Shown piece after piece: positions 8,601 to 15,585 of a stretch of DNA of 49,659 nucleotides. Source of the stretch: Bacteroidales bacterium (GTDB lineage: Bacteria; Bacteroidota; Bacteroidia; Bacteroidales; UBA932); contig JAUYTX010000044.1 of assembly GCA_030695025.1 (NCBI GenBank), forward strand, positions 1 through 49,659, written 5' to 3'. How positions within the stretch are numbered: the stretch's first letter is position 1; every line of letters starts with the position of its first letter. The notes under the pieces were generated by a model. It was not told the DNA's origin and did not search any database. It worked only from the letters and a program-made list of their open reading frames with translations. A program made the position numbers and the translations under genes.

Positions 8601-8905
8601 CCATCGTATGCAGTATATGTCATATAGTAGGTGTTGTCGATTGACACTATTCGTGCATCTTCAACCCCATGTGCTTCATAATCAAACTCCGACGCCATTA
8701 TTGGCCTGTCCCATCTCTCCACTAAAGTTAACGGCCCATCTAACCTGCAGTAGCCAATACTGGAGTAGTTCCCGGTACTTACAGCCCGGTAGAATATATG
8801 AACACTATCCCCTACACGTATTACAGCAGGGTTAAGCACACCCTCATTCTCAAATTCATTGGAGCTCTTCTCCAGAATTATGCCCTCTTTCTTAACTACT
8901 ACCAT
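5624..8905 (-). CDS. GH130-like / GT4 glycosyltransferase / alpha-helical fusion protein
   Basis: A 1093-residue cytoplasmic protein with no signal peptide and three parts. Residues 1-335 resemble a five-bladed GH130 mannoside phosphorylase: NPAVIRVGD, YRAVS, the catalytic-Asp motif GVEDARI (Asp83) and YYMTYTAYDG. Residues 350-735 are a GT4 glycosyltransferase, with PPRVCGIATYSQ at its start, SVIPHGTH, TTFGLLSSGKSIE, and SGTFAYAMSCSCPIISTP in place of the usual E-x7-E loop; this SGTxAYA form is typical of one GT4 subgroup. Residues 745-1085 hold TDTGIVQFARI and SGYTLDDNARAL, the helical domain that follows this GT4 subgroup in other bacteria. Known GH130 enzymes phosphorolyse or hydrolyse beta-mannosides, so the fusion may make or recycle a mannoside. 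The linked substrates are inference. Confidence 0.88.
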   Translation of the reverse strand: MVVVKKEGIILEKSSNEFENEGVLNPAVIRVGDSVHIFYRAVSTGNYSSIGYCRLDGPLTLVERWDRPIMASEFDYEAHGVEDARIVSIDNTYYMTYTAYDGINARGALATSKNLVNFTKKGIIVPPITYSEFVDIAENDGDINIKYYRNHKFYYQETDPEKKMMLWDKNLIFFPRKIDGKFVFLHRIRPGIQLVSVKSLDELTMEFWRDYFHNFHEFIVLDPFYSHEYSYVGGGCPPIETEFGWLLIYHGVEKTQRGLVYSACAALLDIDNPTKVISRLPYALFSPEYDWELIGEVNNVVFPTGAVVFGDTLFIYYGAADEQIACASLNLPSLLKELVENNDEVDKSIGKTPEILVLTSYPPRVCGIATYSQDLICSITSKFGKSFTIKVCALETPFEKHSYSDEVEYILNTSDHKDYSKLKDLINNNALIKGILIQHEFGLFQNEDGLFQKFLSSLQKPVILVFHTVIPNPDSFLRIKVKNIIDAVSAVIVMTNTSARILINEYDTIKSKISVIPHGTHLVLHTDRDLLKIKYKLKGKKVLTTFGLLSSGKSIETTLDALPTIIKQYPEVIFIVIGKTHPTIIKSDGERYREMLEAKVATLKISKHVLFINSFMALPELLDYLQLTDIYLFTTNNPYQAVSGTFAYAMSCSCPIISTPIPHATEVMNKDTGIIIDFGSSSQLAEGVIHLLSDEQLRLSMSSNALQKIVSTSWENSAIAHAELFKKVIQDEIPLKYNLPAINLNYINEMTTDTGIVQFARINQPDIDSGYTLDDNARALIAICMHYKLTLDPQDLTLIKAYLNFIDLCQQSNGAFLNYVDQNSNFTDQNSVNLDDANGRAIWALGYFISESSVLPENLVIKALKIMKRTIPCIKDIYSSRAMAFIIKGLYFYNTHTPSKGNISLIKIFADRLSEMFKHESSTDWMWFESYLTYANSSLSEGMLYAWMATEDQAYKTISIKSFKFLLSKTFKKSGMVVISNKKWLKKGDIMVGYGEQPIDVAYTILALSSFYDQLNDQEYLKKISIAFNWFLGKNRLNQIVYNPCTGGCYDGLEETHVNLNQGAESTISYLLARLAAGKYLTRFNYIHTDMNQ

Positions 8906-9021
8906 ATTCTTCTATTCTAACGAATATTAATGATGAAAACACATAATTATAAAGTTCACGTTTTAAAAAATGGAAAACTTATACAATTCCATCAGAAACA
9001 TTTATTATTCACACATTTGAT

Positions 9022-9138
9022 TTAAACTATCAAAAATAGTTTGCAAACTAAAAAAATAGTTTAAACATGACGACCCTGAATGGAAAAATGCCAATCACGA
9101 CTTTGTACTAAAGGTGATTTTTGAGTAACGTTAACCAA
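9022..9138 (+). pseudogene. Deletion relic of a BlaI-BlaR1-like locus
   Basis: Two abutting pieces match the intact locus at 25.6-28.1 kb. Positions 9024-9062 copy the twin operator (same AAACTA...TAGTTT dyads, same GC joint). Directly after it, 9067-9138 copies the last bases of the BlaR1-like gene plus the first bases beyond it. Read in the matching frame it gives DDPEWKNANHDF, then VLKVIFE and a stop, against DDPEWKNANHDF, ILQVIFELR in the intact gene. The whole repressor and nearly all the sensor are missing, which fits a single internal deletion of a former paralogue. Since the sequences differ at scattered positions, it is an old paralogue rather than a recent copy. The operator dyads could still bind the repressor made at 25.7 kb. 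Confidence 0.85.
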
Positions 9139-9274
9139 TAATTGATTGCCGCATTGCGTATTAAAGCAGCTGTTAACTTGAGGGATTATTATTTTTCTAA
9201 ATGGGTATGTAAAACCGGGAAAGTTTTCTTAAATTTAACATGTTGAAGAGAGTACTTCAATAAAATCGGTACAT

Positions 9275-10261
9275 ATGAAATTGTTTGTCGTTAAGACTTT
9301 AATAATTAATGTCTTTGTACTTTTTGTAAGCCATCTCCATTCCCAGTCTGCAAAAATAACATTTGCTCCACAATGGATGCCTCAGGCACAATTTGCAGGA
9401 TATTACGTAGCTCAGCAGATGGGATTTTACAAAGAGGCTGGTTTAGAGGTGGAAATTATTCACCCTTCTGCAAATATCCCCGCAACAGATCTTCTCTCTT
9501 CAGGTAAAGTAGATGTAATATCTCTTTTTCTGATTACAGGAATGTCAGCTAAGAATAATGGGATGGACCTTGTGAACATAGCTCAGCTCTCTCAGCACTC
9601 AGCCATATACATAGTAACAAAAAAATCGAGCGGAATAGATAGACTTGAAAAACTTAAAGGCAAAAAAATAGGTGTCTGGAAAAGTGGTTTTGACGAGGTT
9701 CCTAAGGCCATGATGAAAGAGAAAAATTATGATGTTGAATGGATTCCGATTCTCTTCTCTGTTAACCTTTTTATGCTCGACGGAATTGATGCAATGACGG
9801 TTATGTCATATAATGAATATGATAACATAATTAATTGTGGTGTAAACGAAGATGAACTTAATGTTTTCCCGATTTCGGATTACGGTTATGATGTTCCTGA
9901 AGACGGTTTGTATTGCCTGAATGCGACCTACAATGCGAAGAAAGAGGAGTTGAAAAGATTTGTTGAGGCTACCTTCAGAGTATGGGAGTATGCATCTGCA
10001 AACAAAACAGAGGCAATAGATATTGTTCTTGACAAAATGAAGGCTGCACATATCCCGGCAAATCGGGTACATCAGGATTGGATGCTTGACAGAGTTCTTG
10101 AGATGATGAAGGGATCAAATAAGAGTAAAGATAACGGGAGAGTTAAAAAGGGAGAGCTTCTTGAAACTGACTTTAACCATGCATCAAAAATATTTGGCAA
10201 TAGCTCCGGAAACGACCTGAAATATACGTTTGAAGAGTTTTACAGGTCACCCAATCAGTAG
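9275..10261 (+). CDS. NMT1/THI5-type ABC substrate-binding protein
   Basis: A 328-residue exported binding protein (signal peptide ending near SHLHSQ). The mature start ITFAPQWMPQAQFAGYYVAQQMGFYKEAGLEVEI is the hallmark of the NMT1/THI5/SsuA-like family, which binds thiamine precursors, sulfonates or nitrate-like ligands; later LKGKKIGVW and the hinge region also fit. It opens an eight-gene operon, with only nine bases to the next gene. Oddly, the only permease and ATPase in the operon are of the polar amino acid type, which is not the usual partner of this class. It may act as an extracellular ligand sensor for the neighbouring dCache phosphatase. Ligand unknown. Confidence 0.85.
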   Translation: MKLFVVKTLIINVFVLFVSHLHSQSAKITFAPQWMPQAQFAGYYVAQQMGFYKEAGLEVEIIHPSANIPATDLLSSGKVDVISLFLITGMSAKNNGMDLVNIAQLSQHSAIYIVTKKSSGIDRLEKLKGKKIGVWKSGFDEVPKAMMKEKNYDVEWIPILFSVNLFMLDGIDAMTVMSYNEYDNIINCGVNEDELNVFPISDYGYDVPEDGLYCLNATYNAKKEELKRFVEATFRVWEYASANKTEAIDIVLDKMKAAHIPANRVHQDWMLDRVLEMMKGSNKSKDNGRVKKGELLETDFNHASKIFGNSSGNDLKYTFEEFYRSPNQ

Positions 10262-10270
10262 CTTACATCT

Positions 10271-12199
10271 ATGAAGAGAACTTCACTCTCATATCACATT
10301 ATCAAGAATGTACTGCTGTTTTGCATTGCACTCTTTCTGGTAATTTTTTCTGTCTATTACTATTTTGCCCGAAAAACTATCAGAGAAGATACAAGGGAAA
10401 ACTCTGTTTACCTTGCAAAAACAACTATCAACAAGATTGAGCAGGTTCTCACACTGGCAGAAAAAAATCCTCAAATCATAGCAAAGATGCTTGAGGCATC
10501 ATTTGTAAGTAAGGACTCTCTTGTCCCTTTTTTGAAGTCGATGTTGAGTGTAAACGATAATTTATACGGGTCCATAATAGCATTCGAACCATATTACTAC
10601 CCCGAACAGGGTATGTACTATGCCCCTTATGTGTACAGACAAGATGACTCAATTTGCACATCAATTTTAGGTGACAGAAACTATGAGTATTTTTATATGG
10701 ACTGGTACCAGATACCAAAGATTACAAACAAGCCATACTGGTCAGAGCCATATTTTGATGAAGGGGGCGGGAATGTCCTTATGACAACCTACTCGGTTCC
10801 GTTTTATAAAGATGTTAATGGAGCTAAAACCTTTAGTGGTGTCGTAACAATTGATATTACCCTTAAATGGCTCACAGAAATCATAACAGAGGTTAAAATT
10901 CTCGAGAGCGGATATGCCTTTTTACTCTCCCGCAATGGAGTGGTTATCTCACACCCAAACAGTGAGTATATTATGAACCAGACAATTTTTACAATTGCAA
11001 AGGAGAATAACCAACCGGGAATGAGAGAAACCGGAAGGAGGATGATAAGAGGCGAAAGCAGTTTTCAGGCGGCAGAGTTCAGAAGCGCATGGAAACCAGG
11101 TAAGCTTTGGATTAATTATGCTCCACTTCCGTCAAGTAAGTGGTCGATGGGTATTATTTATCCCGAAAAGGAGATGTTTGCCTCTCTTCACAGGATGAAC
11201 TTTATACTACTTGTTTTGATAATAATAGGGCTCGTAAGTCTCTCGGTTGTAATATTCAAAATTGTGAGCAAACTTACCTCTCCTCTTAAAGATTTTGCAG
11301 ATTCAGCCAGATTGATTGCGTCAGGCAACTTTAATGTCAGGCTTCCGGAGATTAAAACGGAGGACGAGATGAAAGAACTTTATAACTCTTTCTCCTTTAT
11401 GCAAAAAGAGCTGGACGAATACATGGCCACTCTGAAAGAAACCACCTCGGCCAAGGAGAAAATAGAGAGTGAATTACGTATTGCCAACGAGATTCAGATG
11501 TCCATGATTCCTCACATTTTTCCTCCTTTTCCTGATTTGTCGCAAATTGACCTTTTTGCCACACTAAAATCAGCAAAAGAGGTAGGTGGGGATTTATACG
11601 ACTTTTTTGTAATTGAAGGGAATAAATTCTGTTTTGCAATAGGTGATGTGTCAGGCAAGGGGGTACCGGCATCACTTTTTATGGCAGTGACAAGAACTCT
11701 GGTACGCTCAATATCTGACAATGTACACTCTCCTTCGGCAATAGTCGAATCCCTGAACAGATCAATCTCCCAGAATAATGACTCAAATATGTTCGTAACA
11801 CTTTTTCTCGGAGTACTGGACCTAAAAACGGGAGAACTGCTGTACACAAATGCAGGACACAATCCGCCGGTGCTTATTAGAAAAAACGGTGAGACATTTA
11901 TGTTTGAAAAGACCAAATTTATACCGGCCGGGCTCTTTGAAGATTTTAAATACGGAGAGTCATCGCTTAAACTTGAATCGGGCGATATGCTGTTTCTCTA
12001 CACAGACGGCGTAAGCGAAGCTGAAAACGTACAGGGAGATCTGTTTGGAGAACATTCAGTAATGCAGATAATTAACAATAACATAAACGCCCGGCCGCAA
12101 GAGCTGATTAACATTATGGGTAATGAAATATCTGCTCATGTAAATGGTTACACTCAATCTGACGACATAACAATGATGACAATTGTGTACAATGGATAA
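10271..12199 (+). CDS. dCache-HAMP-PP2C (RsbU/SpoIIE-type) sensor phosphatase
   Basis: A 642-residue membrane sensor. A transmembrane helix (about 14-34) is followed by a periplasmic double-Cache-like domain (about 35-305; YYAPYVYR, YWSEPYFDEG, GVVTIDITL are typical), a second helix (about 309-331), a HAMP linker (LTSPLKDFADSARLIASGNF), a coiled coil with the linker RIANEIQMSMIP, and a PP2C/SpoIIE phosphatase domain from about 430. Metal-binding motifs are present: GGDLYDFF (near 438), IGDVSGKGVPASL (near 457), LYTDGVSEA (near 575) and SDDITMM (near 630). It should dephosphorylate the STAS protein encoded two genes on. It overlaps the next gene by eight bases. Confidence 0.93.
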   Translation: MKRTSLSYHIIKNVLLFCIALFLVIFSVYYYFARKTIREDTRENSVYLAKTTINKIEQVLTLAEKNPQIIAKMLEASFVSKDSLVPFLKSMLSVNDNLYGSIIAFEPYYYPEQGMYYAPYVYRQDDSICTSILGDRNYEYFYMDWYQIPKITNKPYWSEPYFDEGGGNVLMTTYSVPFYKDVNGAKTFSGVVTIDITLKWLTEIITEVKILESGYAFLLSRNGVVISHPNSEYIMNQTIFTIAKENNQPGMRETGRRMIRGESSFQAAEFRSAWKPGKLWINYAPLPSSKWSMGIIYPEKEMFASLHRMNFILLVLIIIGLVSLSVVIFKIVSKLTSPLKDFADSARLIASGNFNVRLPEIKTEDEMKELYNSFSFMQKELDEYMATLKETTSAKEKIESELRIANEIQMSMIPHIFPPFPDLSQIDLFATLKSAKEVGGDLYDFFVIEGNKFCFAIGDVSGKGVPASLFMAVTRTLVRSISDNVHSPSAIVESLNRSISQNNDSNMFVTLFLGVLDLKTGELLYTNAGHNPPVLIRKNGETFMFEKTKFIPAGLFEDFKYGESSLKLESGDMLFLYTDGVSEAENVQGDLFGEHSVMQIINNNINARPQELINIMGNEISAHVNGYTQSDDITMMTIVYNG

Positions 12200-12620
12200 C
12201 CATAACAACCAAAAGAGCTTACTCGTCAGTAACAAAATAGACGAACTTAACAGAGTTGCCCTGTTTTTGGATGAGCTCGGTACATCCTGGGGCTTACACG
12301 ACTCTTTGGCAGCAAATTTAAATCTGGTAATTGAGGAGGCTCTGACCAATATAATATTGTATGGCTATAACGACTCTGATAACCACATTATTGAAATATT
12401 ATTAACAAGAGGTGATGGCCAAATTTCAATAACAATAAAAGATGACGGACTTGAATTTGATCCAACAAAAATGAGAGATCCCGACACAACTCTATCAGTT
12501 GAAGAGAGACCTGTTGGTGGGTTAGGCATTTTTCTGATAAAACAAATAATGGATAAAGTACAATATATGAGGGAAGGAAAAATAAATTACTTAATTTTAA
12601 CAAAAAACATCACTTTATGA
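12192..12620 (+). CDS. RsbW-like anti-sigma-factor-type serine kinase
   Basis: A 142-residue HATPase_c protein of the RsbW/SpoIIAB type. The N-box is intact (VIEEALTNIILYG, Glu49 and Asn53), as are the G1 box KDDGLEFDP (Asp84-Gly86) and the G2 box VGGLGIFLIKQ. In known systems such kinases phosphorylate a STAS protein on serine and bind a sigma factor. Here no sigma factor is in the operon. Start taken at ATG 12192, overlapping the phosphatase gene by eight bases; the frame extends nine bases further to a TTG. The stop overlaps the STAS start as ATGA. Confidence 0.92.
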   Translation: MDNHNNQKSLLVSNKIDELNRVALFLDELGTSWGLHDSLAANLNLVIEEALTNIILYGYNDSDNHIIEILLTRGDGQISITIKDDGLEFDPTKMRDPDTTLSVEERPVGGLGIFLIKQIMDKVQYMREGKINYLILTKNITL

Positions 12621-12946
12621 ATACAACCCTTATCATGTCGGGAGACTACTCAGTAATAATCGTTGAAGGAAGAGTTGATACTACAAATGCAGGCGAATTT
12701 GAAAAGGAGGTAATGGCTGTTGTTGAAAGCGGATCCGAAAAAATAATTCTTGATTGTTCTGGGTTAAAATACATAAGCAGCTCCGGGTTGAGGGTTTTTC
12801 TGATTGTGCATAAAAAGATGCTGGCAAAAAAGGGATGTTTAAAACTCTGCTCTCTGCAACCCGGGATAAAAGAAATATTTGATATTTCGGGGTTCTCATC
12901 AATTTTTTCCATCTTCCCGGATAAGCAAGCAGCCGAAGGGGACTAA
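12617..12946 (+). CDS. STAS-domain anti-anti-sigma-type protein (RsbV-like)
   Basis: A 109-residue single STAS domain. It has the family core IVEGRVDTTNAGEFE, the strand KIILDCSGLKYI and the phosphorylation loop SSSGLR; Ser55, two before Gly57, is in the position of the phosphoserine of RsbV and SpoIIAA. It would be phosphorylated by the RsbW-like kinase and dephosphorylated by the PP2C sensor, both encoded just upstream. The unphosphorylated form would bind an RsbW-type fold. Two such folds are encoded here, the kinase and the C-terminal domain of the ABC ATPase, which makes the ATPase a candidate target (inference). Confidence 0.93.
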   Translation: MNTTLIMSGDYSVIIVEGRVDTTNAGEFEKEVMAVVESGSEKIILDCSGLKYISSSGLRVFLIVHKKMLAKKGCLKLCSLQPGIKEIFDISGFSSIFSIFPDKQAAEGD

Positions 12947-12979
12947 AAGCAATAAACAACAGGATAATAATGTAACGTT

Positions 12980-13657
12980 ATGGAGTTCCTGGAATCTATA
13001 GTTAACTCATTTACTAATAACCTGATATTGAACAACGGATGGCTCGTTGTTCTAAAAGGGTTATGGGTAACTCTCCTGATCACCTCCTCCGGCCTTTTTT
13101 TCGGAACTGTTATAGGAGCAATTCTATGCTCGTCACGGCTCTCTTCTATAGGGTTACTTAGAGTAACAGCAAAAACAGTGATAGCATTTCTAAGGGGCAG
13201 TCCCGTGTTGCTTTTACTTATGGTTTTCTACTATGTAGTATTTGCAAACAGCAGGATTGATGCGGTGTATATTGCCGTGATAGCCTTTGCCCTGAACAGC
13301 GGAGCTCATATTGCCGAGATCATGCGTTCGGCACTCTCTGCAGTAGATAAAAAACAACTCGAAGCAGCCAGAATGCTGGGCTTTTCAAAAATCCGTGCAT
13401 TTATGGCAATAACACTTCCCCAGGCAGGCAGAATTGCAAGGCCGGTCTATCAGAATGCCACGATAAACCTCCTCCAGTGGACATCGGTTGTAGGATATGT
13501 AACAATAACAGATCTTACCCGTACCGTAAACAACATTGGAGCCCGCACAGGCGATCCGTTCTTTGCCCTCTTTTTTGGGATACTTATCTATCTGGGTATC
13601 TCATATCTGGTAAACTTCATGTTCACGCTGAAAATCAGAAAAAGGAAGGCATTATGA
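12980..13657 (+). CDS. Polar amino acid-type ABC transporter permease
   Basis: A 225-residue inner membrane permease of the HisM/GlnP/ArtM type. It has about five helices and the cytoplasmic EAA loop that couples to the ATPase: EAARMLGFSKIRAFMAITLPQ. The segment LLRVTAKTVIAFLRGSPVLLLLMVFYYVVF is the usual LRGTPLLVQL-like signature. Only one permease is encoded, so it probably forms a homodimer. It starts 33 bases after the STAS gene and overlaps the ATPase start as ATGA. Confidence 0.93.
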   Translation: MEFLESIVNSFTNNLILNNGWLVVLKGLWVTLLITSSGLFFGTVIGAILCSSRLSSIGLLRVTAKTVIAFLRGSPVLLLLMVFYYVVFANSRIDAVYIAVIAFALNSGAHIAEIMRSALSAVDKKQLEAARMLGFSKIRAFMAITLPQAGRIARPVYQNATINLLQWTSVVGYVTITDLTRTVNNIGARTGDPFFALFFGILIYLGISYLVNFMFTLKIRKRKAL

Positions 13658-14745
13658 TACAGACAGTTAATCTTTGCAAAAGCTTTGGAGATCTTATAAT
13701 ATTTAAAGATCTGAATATCACAGTGCAAAAGGGCGAATGTGTTGCTGTTATCGGCCCTTCCGGAGCCGGCAAGAGTGTGCTGTTCAGAACTATAGCTATG
13801 CTTGAAAAGCCGGATAGCGGGCAGGTATTTATCAATGGGACAGATATTACCCAAAAGGATGTCAATATCAATAAAGTAAGAGAGAAACTCGGAATGGTTT
13901 ACCAGGGTTTTCATCTCTTCTCGCATCTTAATGTTCTTGATAACATCACTTTGGCTCCTGTAAAGGTAAGTGGAATGAATAAAACTGAGGCCCGGAAAAA
14001 AGCTATGGAGCTTCTCTCAATGGTAGGACTGACAGAAAAAGCCACCTCATATCCTCACCAACTATCCGGGGGCCAGCAACAAAGGGTAGCAATAGCAAGA
14101 TCCCTGGCAATGGATCCGGATATTATCCTGTTTGACGAGCCCACATCTGCACTTGATCCCTCAATGACTGGAGAGGTGCTGGCTATTATAAGAAAGCTGG
14201 CACGTAGTGGTCTTACAATGATGATCTCAACTCACGAAATGAGATTTGCACAAGATGTTGCCAGCAGAGTCTTCTATATAGACGAAAAGAGTGTTTACGA
14301 GCAGGGGACTGCACAGGAGATCTTCCAAAACCCCCAAAGAGAGAAGACCAGGATGTTCATCCGCAAGCTTAAAGTTTTTAGTTACTCAATAACTTCACAC
14401 GGTTTTGATATGGTGGCAATGAATGTTCAGATTGAACTGTTTTGCCAGAAATACAATATTGAATCTAAAAAGATAAACCATATCCAGCTGGTTTTGGAGG
14501 AGCTTATACTTGAGGTGTCAGGAGAGGGAGAGAGTAACAGGCAGCTAAAAATTGATTACACTATAGAACATTCTGAGGAGAGGGGAGAGATTCTAATCTC
14601 ATTCAATTACGAAGGAGATTTTTTCAACCCTTTCGGGTCTGAAGGGGAGGGTGATCATTTAGGGATAGTTCTGATTACAGGTATAGCCAAGAATTTTGAC
14701 CATGCGTACAAAGATGGCCAGAACACCATAAATATTAACATTTAA
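13654..14745 (+). CDS. ABC ATPase fused to a degenerate RsbW-like (HATPase) domain
   Basis: A 363-residue protein. Residues 1-240 are a GlnQ/HisP-type ATPase: Walker A GPSGAGKS (34-41), Q-loop Gln84, signature LSGGQQQRVAIAR (from 137), Walker B IILFDEP (157-163) and H-loop His194. Residues 241-363 align by eye with the operon's own RsbW-like kinase: IQLVLEELILEVSG matches its N-box helix, YEGDFFNPF its DDGLEFDP, and DHLGIVLITGIA its GGLGIFLIKQI. The essential N-box Asn is Glu287, and the G1 Asp-Asp-Gly reads Tyr-Glu-Gly, so kinase activity is unlikely. It may be a docking site for the STAS protein. Start chosen at ATG 13654 (ATGA overlap with the permease); longer readings in this frame run through the permease gene. 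Confidence 0.9.
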   Translation: MIQTVNLCKSFGDLIIFKDLNITVQKGECVAVIGPSGAGKSVLFRTIAMLEKPDSGQVFINGTDITQKDVNINKVREKLGMVYQGFHLFSHLNVLDNITLAPVKVSGMNKTEARKKAMELLSMVGLTEKATSYPHQLSGGQQQRVAIARSLAMDPDIILFDEPTSALDPSMTGEVLAIIRKLARSGLTMMISTHEMRFAQDVASRVFYIDEKSVYEQGTAQEIFQNPQREKTRMFIRKLKVFSYSITSHGFDMVAMNVQIELFCQKYNIESKKINHIQLVLEELILEVSGEGESNRQLKIDYTIEHSEERGEILISFNYEGDFFNPFGSEGEGDHLGIVLITGIAKNFDHAYKDGQNTININI

Positions 14746-14757
14746 ACCCAAAGAACT

Positions 14758-15585
14758 ATGAAAAACAAAATTTCCATTTTATTAATTGCCCTTATGACAC
14801 TGGGGATAACCTCATGCGTAACTAAGACCGCAAAAATCGAGACATTGGCCGACCTTCAGGGTAAGGTGATCGGAACCCTCTCTTCAGGAATTTCTGAAGA
14901 GGGAAGCAAAGCAATGATTACAGCGCTGATTGGAGGAGAGCCTTCTCAGATACTCAGCTTCAACCGCTCTTTGGACGTGCTTGCAGCACTAAGAAGCGGT
15001 AAAATTGACGGGTTTGCATCACATCAGTTTGCAGCCGATTACAATCTAAAGAGAAACACAGATGTAATCTCAATTCCTGTGCTGGATATTCCTATTGAAG
15101 GCCAAGCTATTATGGCAGTCCGTTCAGAAGACACTAAACTTAAAGCGCACCTGGACAGCGCAATCTTAATTCTGAAAGACAATGGAACTATTGCCTCTCT
15201 GGAAGAGGAGTGGATTACAAACCTTCCTGCAGAAAATGAGCCTACATTCAACGAAATTCCTGTAATCGAAGGTGCTGCAACATACTATGTTGGAGTTTCA
15301 GGCGATCTGCCTCCGCTTGATTATGTAGCTGCAGACGGCTTCCCTGCCGGATTCAATGTTGCACTGCTTAGTGAAATTGGTAAAATACTAAATGTCAATT
15401 TCAAATTTGTCTCACTGGAAACACAGGCCAGATTTACAGCGCTTGCAAGTAAAAAGATTGATGTTGTATTCTGCCACTTCCAAAGCTCAAACACAAACTA
15501 TTTTGACGAACTGAAAAATGATGGATGGTTAGCCACTGAACCATATTTCATCTACAAAGGAGGCTGTTTTATCGTTAAAAAATGA
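14758..15585 (+). CDS. Circularly permuted amino acid-binding lipoprotein (SBP_bac_3-like)
   Basis: A 275-residue lipoprotein (lipobox ITSC, Cys20). Its two halves are in swapped order relative to ordinary family 3 binding proteins. Residues 28-153 look like the second half of a normal protein: LADLQGKVIGTLSSG, LAALRSGKIDGFASH and LKDNGTIASLEEEWI, the last being the usual C-terminal helix. Residues 176-275 look like the first half: YYVGVSGDLPPLDYV, GFPAGFNVALLSEIGKIL, ALASKKIDVVFCHF and FIVKK, which normally comes just before the second lobe. So the new termini fall at the inter-lobe hinge. The reading frame is intact, which argues against decay. It overlaps the TonB receptor start as ATGA. 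Confidence 0.85.
   Translation: MKNKISILLIALMTLGITSCVTKTAKIETLADLQGKVIGTLSSGISEEGSKAMITALIGGEPSQILSFNRSLDVLAALRSGKIDGFASHQFAADYNLKRNTDVISIPVLDIPIEGQAIMAVRSEDTKLKAHLDSAILILKDNGTIASLEEEWITNLPAENEPTFNEIPVIEGAATYYVGVSGDLPPLDYVAADGFPAGFNVALLSEIGKILNVNFKFVSLETQARFTALASKKIDVVFCHFQSSNTNYFDELKNDGWLATEPYFIYKGGCFIVKK

Noticed and set aside
13477-13653. N-terminal extension of the ABC ATPase
   Set aside because: It overlaps the permease gene in another frame; the ATGA overlap at 13654 is the natural start.
14758-15585. The binding protein as a frameshifted or truncated pseudogene
   Set aside because: It has one intact frame, a correct lipobox, both full halves, and tight coupling to its neighbours; permutation explains the order better.
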